Positions 24,385 to 32,217 of a DNA stretch of 64,000 nt are shown one piece after another. Every line of letters begins with the position of its first letter. Position 1 is the stretch's first letter. Origin of the DNA: Lawsonibacter sp900766145 (GTDB lineage: Bacteria > Bacillota > Clostridia > Oscillospirales > Oscillospiraceae); the NCBI RefSeq assembly GCF_030372275.1, contig NZ_JAUDDJ010000009.1. The stretch is one strand, 5' to 3'. The translations under genes and the position numbers were made by a program. The notes under the pieces were generated by a model, which did no database searches, had not been told where the DNA came from, and was given only the letters and a program-made list of their open reading frames with translations.

Positions 24385-25305
24385 TCACACTTTCTCGCGC
24401 ATGGTCTTGCCCAGCAGACCGGCGGGCTTGACCAGCAGCACCGCGATCAGCACGCCGAACACCACGGCGGTGGACAGCTGGGTGGAGATATAGGCGCTGG
24501 CAAAGATCTCGATGATGCCCAGCAGCAGGCCGCCCAGCAGAGCGCCGGGAATGGAACCGATGCCGCCAAAGACGGCCGCGGTGAAGGCCTTGATACCAGG
24601 CATGGAGCCGGTGGTGGGGGTCAGGGTGGGGTAGGCGGAGCACAGCAGCACACCGGCGATGGCCGCCAAGGCGGAGCCGATGGCAAAGGTCATGGAAATG
24701 GTGCGGTTGACGTTGATACCCATGAGCTGGGCCGCGCCCTTGTCCTCAGACACCGCGCGCATGGCCTTGCCCATCTTGGTCTTGCCGGTAAACAGGGTCA
24801 GGCACAGCATAATGACCACGCAGGCTACGATGGTCACCAGGGTCACGTGGGAGATGGTCAGGGGACCCACCTGAAGCTGGCCGCTGCCCACAATGGGGGA
24901 AAAGATCTTGGGGCTGGAGGACCACAGAAGCAGGGCGGCGTTCTGCAAAAAGTAGCTCACGCCGATGGCGGTAATCAGCACCGCCAGAGACGGGGCCTGG
25001 CGCAGGGGCTTGTAGGCAAGGCCCTCAATGACCACGCCCAGCACAGTACACACCACCATGGACAGCAGCACACCGGCCAGGGCGGGGACCACCATGGCGG
25101 CCACGCTGCCCGGCTCAAACATAGGCTGCATGCCGGTCACCGTGAAGAAGCAGGCGTAGGCGCCTACCATGATCACGTCTCCGTGGGCAAAGTTGAGCAT
25201 TTTGGCAATGCCATACACCATGGTGTAACCCAGGGCGATGATGGCATAGATGCTGCCCAGACTCAGCCCTCGGATCAGATAATCCAACAGGGTCAAGAAA
25301 TCCAT
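24385..25305 (-). CDS. livH: branched-chain amino acid ABC transporter permease LivH
   Basis: The 306-residue permease has about eight hydrophobic segments and the LivH hallmarks GLSLGSIYAIIALGYTMVYGIAKMLNFAHGD and GSMPGIKAFTAAVFGGIGSIPGALLGG. It pairs with LivM in the membrane. The start follows AAAGGTGAG. It is separated from livK by 155 bp holding two strong hairpins, which probably adjust the level of binding protein relative to the membrane parts. Confidence 0.94.
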   Translation of the reverse strand: MDFLTLLDYLIRGLSLGSIYAIIALGYTMVYGIAKMLNFAHGDVIMVGAYACFFTVTGMQPMFEPGSVAAMVVPALAGVLLSMVVCTVLGVVIEGLAYKPLRQAPSLAVLITAIGVSYFLQNAALLLWSSSPKIFSPIVGSGQLQVGPLTISHVTLVTIVACVVIMLCLTLFTGKTKMGKAMRAVSEDKGAAQLMGINVNRTISMTFAIGSALAAIAGVLLCSAYPTLTPTTGSMPGIKAFTAAVFGGIGSIPGALLGGLLLGIIEIFASAYISTQLSTAVVFGVLIAVLLVKPAGLLGKTMREKV

Positions 25306-25337
25306 AATTCACTCACCTTTTCTCTCTTTTTGGGCGC

Positions 25338-25374
25338 ATGGGAAAATTGCCGGGCCATCCGGCCCCTTTCCCAT
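25338..25374 (-). promoter_or_regulatory. hairpin 1 in livK-livH intergenic region
   Basis: ATGGGAAA (25338-25345) pairs with 25367-25374, enclosing an inner GGGCC/GGCCC stem. No T-run follows on the minus strand; likely mRNA 3'-end stabilizer or partial attenuator. Confidence 0.6.
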
Positions 25375-25405
25375 ACGTCCCCTTCTCACTTCAGAAAATG
25401 GGTAT

Positions 25406-25434
25406 CCCAGGGGGCTGCTGTGCAGCCCCCTGGG
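25406..25434 (-). promoter_or_regulatory. hairpin 2 in livK-livH intergenic region
   Basis: A 13-bp perfect stem (25406-25418 with 25422-25434, CCCAGGGGGCTGC) with a 3-base loop lies 25 bp after the livK stop. It could protect an abundant livK mRNA and reduce readthrough to livHMGF. Confidence 0.65.
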
Positions 25435-25459
25435 GATTCGCTTTACTTTTTGACTGGGC

Positions 25460-26659
25460 TTAGTCCATGCCCACGTAAGCGCCGTCCTTGATGACCATGC
25501 CCTTGGGGCTCTTGGACACCGCACCGGTGGCGTCCCAGGTGATGCCCGCGCCGTCGCCGGTCAGACCGGTGAAGGTGATGGTGGGGAAGGTGGCCTTCAG
25601 CTTCTCATTGAGCTCGGAAGCGCTCATGTCGGGGGTGCAGCCGGCGGTCTCCAGAGCCTGCTTGTAGGCGTAGACACAGTCATAGGCGTCAGCGGCAAAC
25701 TGGATGGGGGTCTCGCCGTACTTGTCCTGATAGGCCTTGACAAAGTGCTGGGTGGCCTCGTCCTCGTCGTCGGCGTTGAAGGGGGTCAGCAGCATAACGC
25801 CCTCGGCCAGGGAGGTGTCGAAGTTGGCCTGGGTCAGGATGCCGTCCATGCCGTCCACGCCGAAGAACTTGGGCTCATAGCCCATGGCGTTGGCCTGAGT
25901 CAGGATCAAGGAGGCGGCATCATAGTAGATGGGCAGGAACAGCAGGTCGGCCCCGGCCTGCTTGGCCTGGGTCAGCTGCACGGTAAAGTCGTTCTTGCTG
26001 TCTGTGGTAAAGGTGGCATTGCTCACCACATTCAGGCCCAGGGTCTCAGCCTCGGCAACAAACTTATCCTTGATGCCGGTGGAGTAGTTGTCGTCGCTCT
26101 TCCAGATGATGAAGACCTTCTCGCCCAGCTTCTGCTCAGAGATGTACTTGGCGGAAGCGGTGCCCTGGTTGGGGTCGGAGAAGCACATCTGATAGACGTT
26201 GTCCTTGCCGGAGATCACGTCAGGGGAGGAGGCGGAGGGGGTGAGAGCAAAGATGCTGTCGGCAAAGTTGTAGCTGGAGGTGGCGATGCCGGGCTGGGTG
26301 GTGACGGAACCCAGGGAGATCTGCATGCCCCACTCCTTCAGAGCGTTGTAGGCGTTGACGGCCTTCTCAGGATCGTTGACGTCGTCCTCGTACTTCAGCT
26401 CAAACTGGATGGCGCCGCCCTCGGCGTTGATCTCCTCCACGGCGATCTGAGCGCCCCGCTGGGCAGCCAGGCCGTAGATGGAGGCGTCGCCGGTCAGGGG
26501 GCCGGTGCCGCCCAGCTTGAAGGCGGTGCCGCTGGTGGAGCCGCCGCTGGAGCTGTTGTCCGCGTTGGAGCCGCTGCCGGAACTGCCGCCGGAGCTGCCG
26601 CAGGCAGCCAGAGACAGAGTCAGAGCTGCCGCCATGGTAAAGGCAAGAAACTTTTTCAT
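25460..26659 (-). CDS. livK: branched-chain amino acid ABC transporter substrate-binding lipoprotein LivK
   Basis: The 399-residue protein has a lipoprotein signal peptide with lipobox LAAC (cysteine ~20), an S/G-rich linker (SSGGSSGSGSNADNSSSGGS) and a periplasmic-binding type I fold starting KLGGTGPLTGDASIYGLAAQRGAQIAVEEINAEGG. Further motifs are ALKEWGMQISLGSVTTQPGIA, KVFIIWKSDDNYSTGIKDKF and FAADAYDCVYAYKQALE. It captures the ligand outside the membrane for LivHMGF. AAGGAGAG precedes the ATG. A terminator of the upstream gene lies directly before its promoter region. Confidence 0.94.
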   Translation of the reverse strand: MKKFLAFTMAAALTLSLAACGSSGGSSGSGSNADNSSSGGSTSGTAFKLGGTGPLTGDASIYGLAAQRGAQIAVEEINAEGGAIQFELKYEDDVNDPEKAVNAYNALKEWGMQISLGSVTTQPGIATSSYNFADSIFALTPSASSPDVISGKDNVYQMCFSDPNQGTASAKYISEQKLGEKVFIIWKSDDNYSTGIKDKFVAEAETLGLNVVSNATFTTDSKNDFTVQLTQAKQAGADLLFLPIYYDAASLILTQANAMGYEPKFFGVDGMDGILTQANFDTSLAEGVMLLTPFNADDEDEATQHFVKAYQDKYGETPIQFAADAYDCVYAYKQALETAGCTPDMSASELNEKLKATFPTITFTGLTGDGAGITWDATGAVSKSPKGMVIKDGAYVGMD

Positions 26660-26704
26660 AACAATCTCTCCTTACAATTGGATTTTACATTGCGTATGAT
26701 ATAT

Positions 26705-26742
26705 AAAAAGCGGCTTCGTTCCTGGGAACGCAGCCGCTTTTT
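26705..26742 (-). terminator. terminator of the small membrane protein gene, upstream of livK
   Basis: AAAAAGCGGCT (26705-26715) pairs with 26732-26742, with an inner GTTC/GAAC stem; both flanks give T-runs. Confidence 0.82.
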
Positions 26743-26748
26743 AACCCG

Positions 26749-27009
26749 TTACACCCCACCTGATGGTGGAGAAAGCTGCGTTCGTTGAACCATTACGACC
26801 AGAATAACCAGAACCGCCAGCAGGACGGCCAGAATAATTCGAGTGCTGAGAAGTACAGATACCGTCAGCAAAACAAAAATGGACACCAACAGAATGGTGT
26901 CCATCATGGCGTAATCCAGGAAAAAGCGCGCAAAGGAACCAGCCTCACGCTGGGGAGCAGCGTGGGACATGCACTGAGATCGAGACGCACAACACTGCAT
27001 AGTCATCAT
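26749..27009 (-). CDS. small two-helix membrane protein
   Basis: The 86-residue protein begins with a Cys- and Met-rich soluble part (MMTMQCCASRSQCMSHAAPQ) and then two adjoining membrane helices (~40-58 and ~60-78). ATG 27009 follows AAAGGAG; an earlier in-frame ATG at 27045 lacks a site. No family was recognised. The four cysteines near the N-terminus could bind a metal, but their spacing matches no known motif. It is a single gene bounded by a terminator. Confidence 0.55.
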   Translation of the reverse strand: MMTMQCCASRSQCMSHAAPQREAGSFARFFLDYAMMDTILLVSIFVLLTVSVLLSTRIILAVLLAVLVILVVMVQRTQLSPPSGGV

Positions 27010-27160
27010 CACGCACTCCTTTCGCACTTCATTGGGATAAATCATTGTCTATCATTTGTCTTATTGTATGACAACGCTAGGCGTTCGTCAATGGTGCTTT
27101 CGTACAGAAACCCTTAAATTATCCTTAATTGCATTATCCCTTATGCACAATTTATAGCCA

Positions 27161-27853
27161 TTATTCTTCTTTCAGGGGCACCGGGGCAGGCACTTTGTCC
27201 GGATCGCTGTCCAGATACTCCTGGGCAACCGTCTCCAGATTGACCTCCTGCTCGCCCAGCAGCTGGTTGATCTGGTCCAGGCATTTGCCTGCCTTACCAA
27301 GCTCATCGGCGGCGTGGGAGACGGTGGACTCCACCTGGCTGCGCAGCTGCTCATACTCCTGCTGCACCTGACGCAGCCACTGCTCCATCTGGCGGCGGAC
27401 CTGGCGGGCCTGCTGATCGGCCTGCTCCTGCACCGCGTGGGCCCGGCAGTGGGCCTGCAGCTCCATCCCTGCCGTACGGTCCTTCACCGCCGCGTAAGCG
27501 GCAGCGTCGGGCTCCAGGGCCGCCACCCGTGCACGCAGGCGGTCCCGCTCCTGGCGCAGCTGATTGAGCTCAGCCCCCTGGGCCTTCTCCCGCTCCTGGC
27601 TCTCCTGAAGCGCCACTTTGGCCTGCTCCAGCTCCCGGGTCAGGCTGTCCCGATCCCGGCCAAAGATGGCCTCCCGCTCCTCCAGCTCACCGGAACGGCG
27701 GCGCAGCTGCTCCAGCTCCTGGTTCTGCTGCTCCAGCTGCTTTTCCAGCTCCTGCTGCTTCTGCGTATTCTCCGCAGCGGTCTTTTCCAAATAATCCAGC
27801 ACGTCCTGGCGGTTAAATCCGCCCAGAGCGGCATTGCGGAAGGGATGATCCAT
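27161..27853 (-). CDS. coiled-coil protein, DivIVA-like
   Basis: The 230-residue protein starts NAALGGFNRQDVLDYLEKTAAEN, similar to the N-terminal motif of DivIVA-like proteins (F.R.GYN..DV..Y), followed by a long Q/E/L/R-rich coiled coil (~30-125), a shorter one (~140-185) and an acidic tail. Such proteins mark curved membranes at septum or pole. The aromatic/arginine membrane-binding tip of true DivIVA is only partly present, so a generic cell-division coiled-coil protein is the safer call. It is divergent from the methyltransferase gene. Confidence 0.65.
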   Translation of the reverse strand: MDHPFRNAALGGFNRQDVLDYLEKTAAENTQKQQELEKQLEQQNQELEQLRRRSGELEEREAIFGRDRDSLTRELEQAKVALQESQEREKAQGAELNQLRQERDRLRARVAALEPDAAAYAAVKDRTAGMELQAHCRAHAVQEQADQQARQVRRQMEQWLRQVQQEYEQLRSQVESTVSHAADELGKAGKCLDQINQLLGEQEVNLETVAQEYLDSDPDKVPAPVPLKEE

Positions 27854-28031
27854 GGGGCACCTCGTCTCTGCCCCGAAAATCCGGGGCGTTTTGTCAGTTT
27901 CCGTGTTATTCTATCACACTCCCAGTCAAATTACAATTCTTTCTGTGGATTTGACCGTTGCTTTTCATTGACGGCCTAAATTCGGGATGGTATACTATAT
28001 TAGTTTTAAATGAGACGAGAGGGGTAACTTT

Positions 28032-28892
28032 ATGTGGGTTTCCGACCAATGGAAGGACTATGAACTCATTGACTGCGGGCGCGGCGAAAAGCTGGAGCGC
28101 TGGGGGGATCAGCTGCTGGTGCGGCCCGATCCTCAGGCCATCTGGAACACTCCCCGCACCCACCGGGGCTGGAAGGTAAATGCCGGGCGGTATGCCCGCT
28201 CCTCCACCGGAGGCGGCCAGTGGCAGAACAAGTCCATGCCCCAGCGCTGGACTGTGTCCTACCGGGATCTTACCTTTAATATAAAGCCCATGAACTTTAA
28301 GCACACCGGCCTGTTCCCTGAGCAGGCGGCCAACTGGGACTGGGCCCGGGAGCAGATCCAGAAGGCGGGCCGTCCCATCAGCGTACTGAACCTGTTTGCC
28401 TACACCGGCGGAGCCACGGTGGCCTGTGCGGCGGCGGGGGCCAAGGTGTGCCACGTGGACGCGGCAAAGGGCATGGTCCAGTGGGCCCGGGAGAACGCCA
28501 AGAGCTCCGGGCTGGAGGACGCCCCCATCCGCTGGATCGTGGACGACTGCGGCAAGTTTGTGGAGCGGGAGATCCGCCGGGGCCGGAAGTACGACGCCAT
28601 CATCATGGACCCTCCCTCCTATGGCCGTGGTCCCACCGGCGAGGTGTGGAAGCTGGAGGAGAACCTCTACCCCTTTGTGGAGCTGGTGAGCGGGGTGCTC
28701 TCCGATGATCCCCTGTTTATCATTCTCAACTCCTACACCACCGGCCTGGCCCCCAGCGTGGTCACCTACATCCTGGAGACCGTGGTCTCCAAAAAGTTCG
28801 GCGGCCACACCGTCAGCGACGAGCTGGGCCTGCCGGTCAGCCAGACCGGCCTGGTGCTGCCCTGCGGCGCCACCGGCCGCTGGAGCAAGTAA
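28032..28892 (+). CDS. class I SAM-dependent methyltransferase (RlmI/K-like, no PUA)
   Basis: The 286-residue protein has the SAM-binding motif LNLFAYTGGATVACAAAGAKVCHVDAAKGMVQWARENAKSSGL and the base-flipping motif IIMDPPSYGRG (DPPS), the combination seen in COG1092 rRNA cytosine/guanine methyltransferases. The N-terminal PUA domain of RlmI is lacking; instead there is a ~95-residue beta-rich section (DQLLVRPDPQAIW, WTVSYRDLTFNIKPMNFKHTGLFPEQAANW). It probably methylates 23S rRNA, target base unknown. It precedes the ECF transporter cluster by 39 bp. Confidence 0.85.
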   Translation: MWVSDQWKDYELIDCGRGEKLERWGDQLLVRPDPQAIWNTPRTHRGWKVNAGRYARSSTGGGQWQNKSMPQRWTVSYRDLTFNIKPMNFKHTGLFPEQAANWDWAREQIQKAGRPISVLNLFAYTGGATVACAAAGAKVCHVDAAKGMVQWARENAKSSGLEDAPIRWIVDDCGKFVEREIRRGRKYDAIIMDPPSYGRGPTGEVWKLEENLYPFVELVSGVLSDDPLFIILNSYTTGLAPSVVTYILETVVSKKFGGHTVSDELGLPVSQTGLVLPCGATGRWSK

Positions 28893-28931
28893 GCCTTTGA
28901 TTTCTTGATCTCTAAGTGAGGTATTGCTATT

Positions 28932-29780
28932 ATGAGCGAACCCATTATTTCCGCCCAGGACGTGCGCTTCTCCTACGTCACCGCCGAAGGGGTGGCCCCC
29001 ATCGTGCTGGGGGGCGTCAGCCTGGACATTGAAGAGGGCTCCTTTGTGGCGGTGCTGGGCCACAACGGCAGCGGCAAGTCCACCCTGGCCAAGCACATGA
29101 ACGCCATCCTCCTGCCCACCGGAGGCAAGGTGTACGTCAGCGGCATGGATACCACCGAGGACCAGCTGCTGCTGGACATCCGGCGCACCGTGGGCATGGT
29201 GTTCCAGAACCCGGACAACCAGATCGTGGCCAACGTGGTGGAGGAGGACGTGGCCTTTGCCCCGGAAAACCTGGGGGTCCCCTCCGACGAGATCCGCCGC
29301 CGGGTGGATGATGCCCTGAAGGCCGTGGGCATGTATGAGTACCGGGAACACGCTCCCCACCTCCTCTCCGGCGGCCAGAAGCAGCGCATTGCCATCGCGG
29401 GCGTCATCGCCATGCAGCCCCGGTGCATCGTGCTGGACGAGCCCACCGCTATGCTGGACCCCATTGGCCGCGCCGATGTGCTGCGCACCATTAAGACCCT
29501 GAACCGGGAGCGGGGAGTCACCGTAGTCCTCATCACCCACCACATGGACGAGGCCGCCCAGGCCGACCGCCTGGTGGTCATGGCCAAGGGCAAAGTTATT
29601 GCCGACGGCGCCCCCAAGGAGGTCTTCCAGGACGTGGAGGGGCTGAAAGCCGTAGGCCTCACCGTCCCCGACACCACGGAGCTTCTCTGGGAGCTGCGCC
29701 AGCAGGGACTGGACCTGCCCCTGGATGCCCTGAGCGACGAGGAGTGCGCCCAGGCCCTCTATCAGCTGCTGAAAACCTGA
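28932..29780 (+). CDS. ecfA1: energy-coupling factor transporter ATPase EcfA1
   Basis: One of two ATPases of the ECF module that powers vitamin and metal uptake by exchangeable S components. The 282-residue protein has Walker A GHNGSGKSTLAKHMNA, Q-loop VFQNPDNQIV (ECF-typical QNPDNQ), signature LLSGGQKQRIAIAGVIA, Walker B CIVLDEPTAMLDP and H-loop LITHHMDEA. It is followed by a small membrane gene and then ecfA2 and ecfT. One such cluster usually serves many S components encoded elsewhere, such as the RibU-like one at 45147. Confidence 0.94.
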   Translation: MSEPIISAQDVRFSYVTAEGVAPIVLGGVSLDIEEGSFVAVLGHNGSGKSTLAKHMNAILLPTGGKVYVSGMDTTEDQLLLDIRRTVGMVFQNPDNQIVANVVEEDVAFAPENLGVPSDEIRRRVDDALKAVGMYEYREHAPHLLSGGQKQRIAIAGVIAMQPRCIVLDEPTAMLDPIGRADVLRTIKTLNRERGVTVVLITHHMDEAAQADRLVVMAKGKVIADGAPKEVFQDVEGLKAVGLTVPDTTELLWELRQQGLDLPLDALSDEECAQALYQLLKT

Positions 29781-29816
29781 CAATAAAATAACCAGACACA
29801 GAAGGGAGCCTCTGCC

Positions 29817-30077
29817 ATGAACAACTCAGAACGAAGCGCCCGGGTCTTTGCGGGCATCGCCACGTTTTTTGTCGTCTTTTTTGTCCCCAAGCTGTTGCCG
29901 GTCATGTTCGACGACAGCCTGCCCACCGTACTGTGGGGGCTGATCGCCCTGGCCGCCGCGTGGGTGGCCGTGTGTCTGGTCTCTCTCAAGCAGCGGGTCA
30001 AGCGACTGGAGATGCAGACCTACTATCTCCAGGTCCAGCTGGATAAGCTGGAAAAGCAGGCCGATAAGCTGCCGTAA
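29817..30077 (+). CDS. small membrane protein with C-terminal coiled coil, inside the ECF cluster
   Basis: The 86-residue protein has two membrane helices (~9-28 and ~36-56) and a short heptad-rich tail (QRVKRLEMQTYYLQVQLDKLEKQADKLP). AGAAGGGAG precedes the ATG. It is inserted between ecfA1 and ecfA2, which are normally adjacent. No family was recognised. It may be a chance insertion or an accessory component of the ECF module. Confidence 0.65.
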   Translation: MNNSERSARVFAGIATFFVVFFVPKLLPVMFDDSLPTVLWGLIALAAAWVAVCLVSLKQRVKRLEMQTYYLQVQLDKLEKQADKLP

Positions 30078-30142
30078 CTGTGATATATTCGGGCGTGATC
30101 CCCTTGGGACATGCACCACTTCGCCATAAGGATGGTAACGCA

Positions 30143-31006
30143 ATGGAAGCGATCATCGAAACAAAACATCTCACCCACACCTACTCGGCGGGCACACCCT
30201 TTGAGCGCTCCGCCCTGCTGGATGTGGACTTTTCCGCCTACAAGGGGGAGTACCTGGGCATCATTGGCCACACCGGCTCGGGCAAATCCACCCTCATCCA
30301 GCACCTCAACGGCCTGCTCAAGCCCACCTCCGGCCAGGTGCTCTTCCAGGGGGAGGACATCTGGGCCGACCCCAAGCGCACCCGGATGACCCGGTTCCAG
30401 GTGGGCTTGGTGTTCCAGTATCCGGAGTACCAGCTCTTTGAGGAGACCGTGTATAAGGACATCGCCTTCGGCCCCAAGAACATGGGGCTGGACGAGAAGG
30501 AGATCGACCGTCGGGTGCGGTCTGCGGCCTACTTTGTAGGCCTGCGGGACGATCAGCTGGACAAGTCCCCCTTTGAGCTCTCCGGCGGCCAGAAGCGCCG
30601 GGTCGCCATTGCGGGCGTCATTGCCATGGAGCCTAAAGTGCTCATTCTGGACGAGCCCACCGCCGGGCTGGACCCGGTGGGCGTGGAGTCCATCCTGGGC
30701 AACATCCGGGACTACCACAAGGCCCAGAACGCCACCATCATCCTGGTGTCCCACTCCATGGAGGAGGTGGCCCGGTCGGTGGACCGCCTGGTGGTGGTCA
30801 ACGACGGAAAGATTCCCTTCCACGGCACCCCCCGGGAGGTCTTTACCCACGGAGATGAGCTGGAGGCCATGGGTCTGGGCGTGCCCCAGATGACCCGGGT
30901 GTTCCACCGCCTGCGTCAGATGGGCGTGGACATCGACCCGTCGGTGTACACCATTGAGCAGGCCAAGCAGGCCATCCTGTCCAAGCTTGGAAAGGCGGTG
31001 AAGTAG
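30143..31006 (+). CDS. ecfA2: energy-coupling factor transporter ATPase EcfA2
   Basis: Second ATPase of the module, 287 residues. Walker A GHTGSGKSTLIQHLNGLLKP, Q-loop VFQYPEYQLFEETVYKDI (YPEYQLF is EcfA2-typical), signature LSGGQKRRVAIAGVIA, Walker B VLILDEPTAGLDP and H-loop LVSHSMEEV. ATG 30143 (MEAIIETKHLTHTYSAG) follows AAGGATGG; the frame from 30080 lacks homology. Its stop abuts the ecfT start, so the two are coupled. Confidence 0.94.
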   Translation: MEAIIETKHLTHTYSAGTPFERSALLDVDFSAYKGEYLGIIGHTGSGKSTLIQHLNGLLKPTSGQVLFQGEDIWADPKRTRMTRFQVGLVFQYPEYQLFEETVYKDIAFGPKNMGLDEKEIDRRVRSAAYFVGLRDDQLDKSPFELSGGQKRRVAIAGVIAMEPKVLILDEPTAGLDPVGVESILGNIRDYHKAQNATIILVSHSMEEVARSVDRLVVVNDGKIPFHGTPREVFTHGDELEAMGLGVPQMTRVFHRLRQMGVDIDPSVYTIEQAKQAILSKLGKAVK

Positions 31007-31819
31007 ATGGCACTGAAAGATATTACCCTGGGCCAGTACTTCCCCGGCCACTCCTTTGTCCACAAGCTGGACCCCCGCACCAAGCTGCTGGCAGTGGTGC
31101 TGTATATCGTGGCCCTGTTTCTGGCCAAGAGCTTTGTCACCTACGGCATCCTGTTTGTTCTGCTGGCGGTGTCCATTACCATCTCCAAGGTGCCCCTGAA
31201 GTCCATTGTCCGGGGACTCAAACCGGTGGTGTTTATCGTCATCTTTACCGCCATTTTGAACCTGTTTTATACCCCCGGCGAGCATGTGCTGGCCAAACTT
31301 TGGATTTTCACCATTACCCTGGAGGGCGTGTTCAACGCCCTGTTCATGGTGGTGCGCATTCTGATGCTCATTGCGGGCACCTTCCTGCTCACCTACACCA
31401 CCTCTCCCATTCTCCTCACCGACGCCCTGGAGAATCTGCTGGGGCCGCTGAAGAAGATCAAGGTGCCGGTGCACGAGCTGGCTATGATCATGTCCATCGC
31501 CCTGCGCTTTATCCCAACCCTCATCGAGGAGACTGACAAGATCATGTCCGCCCAGCGGGCCCGGGGCGCCGACTTTGAAAGCGGCAACCTTATTCAGCGG
31601 GCCAAGGCTCTCATTCCCCTGCTGGTGCCCCTGTTCATCTCCGCCTTCCGCCGGGCCGACGAGCTGGCCGTGGCCATGGAGTGCCGCTGCTACCACGGCG
31701 GCGAGGGCCGCACCCGTCTGCGCCAGCTCCACTATGTGGGCCGGGACTACTTTGTGCTGGTTTTGTTTGTGGTGCTCACCGTGCTGGTGGGTGTGCTGGG
31801 CCGCCGGTTTGGTCTGTAA
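31007..31819 (+). CDS. ecfT: energy-coupling factor transporter transmembrane protein EcfT
   Basis: The 270-residue scaffold joins EcfA1/A2 to the S component. It begins with the LGQYFPGHSFVHKLDPRTKLLAV segment typical of EcfT/CbiQ, has five to six helices and the coupling helices with AQRARGADFE and AMECRCYHGGEGRTRL. The first ARG motif is intact; the second, normally AR-G, reads CRC, a deviation worth checking. ATG directly follows the ecfA2 stop. It is the last gene before a 400-bp intergenic region. Confidence 0.93.
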   Translation: MALKDITLGQYFPGHSFVHKLDPRTKLLAVVLYIVALFLAKSFVTYGILFVLLAVSITISKVPLKSIVRGLKPVVFIVIFTAILNLFYTPGEHVLAKLWIFTITLEGVFNALFMVVRILMLIAGTFLLTYTTSPILLTDALENLLGPLKKIKVPVHELAMIMSIALRFIPTLIEETDKIMSAQRARGADFESGNLIQRAKALIPLLVPLFISAFRRADELAVAMECRCYHGGEGRTRLRQLHYVGRDYFVLVLFVVLTVLVGVLGRRFGL

Positions 31820-32217
31820 ATGACCCAATGCCGTACACTCGGCCCAGCCATACACTGATATCAGGCGCGCCCGGGCCCTGCTGGGCCGAATTCCGCCGCA
31901 CCACGCCGTGGCGCAGACCAGGCGCTTTCTGCAAAGAGGACGAGAAATCTTACAGATTTGAACTGCAGAGCGGCAGCGGGCGGCGGTTCGAGCTGTGTCG
32001 ATGTTCTGCCCGCGCCGGATTAGACTGCCGGACCTCCCTCGTGCACTCCCGTAAATGGGGGTCCGGGGGAAAGCCACCTATGAACACCGGCGCAAGCCAG
32101 GTGTTCATCGAAGGCATCCCCCGGTGATTCTTTAGTGACTTTCTGATCGCTCAGAAAGTCACTCGCCCGCAGGCGAAACCTTCCCCTAAAACAAAAACTT
32201 TCCCCAACGGTGATGAA
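31820..32217. other. 398-bp highly palindromic intergenic region (candidate ncRNA or repeat element)
   Basis: No credible gene lies here, but at least seven inverted repeats do. Arms: 31840-31848/31880-31888 (CGGCCCAGC), 31928-31933/31964-31969 enclosing 31945-31950/31954-31959 (AAATCT/AGATTT), 31976-31981/32008-32013, 32028-32038/32057-32066, 32080-32088/32100-32108 (ATGAACACC), a perfect 13-bp hairpin 32134-32146/32151-32163 with loop TCGC, and 32164-32167/32172-32175. This density is unlike other gaps in the window. It could be a structured leader of truA, an ncRNA, or a composite repeat. The downstream A-rich run at 32190-32200 has no T-tract after a hairpin, so it is not a plain terminator. 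Confidence 0.6.

Noticed and set aside
31681..32127. 148-residue frame running from ecfT into the palindromic region
   Set aside because: It starts inside ecfT in the wrong frame, and the new part has no ribosome site or recognisable domain; the hairpin structure explains the region better.
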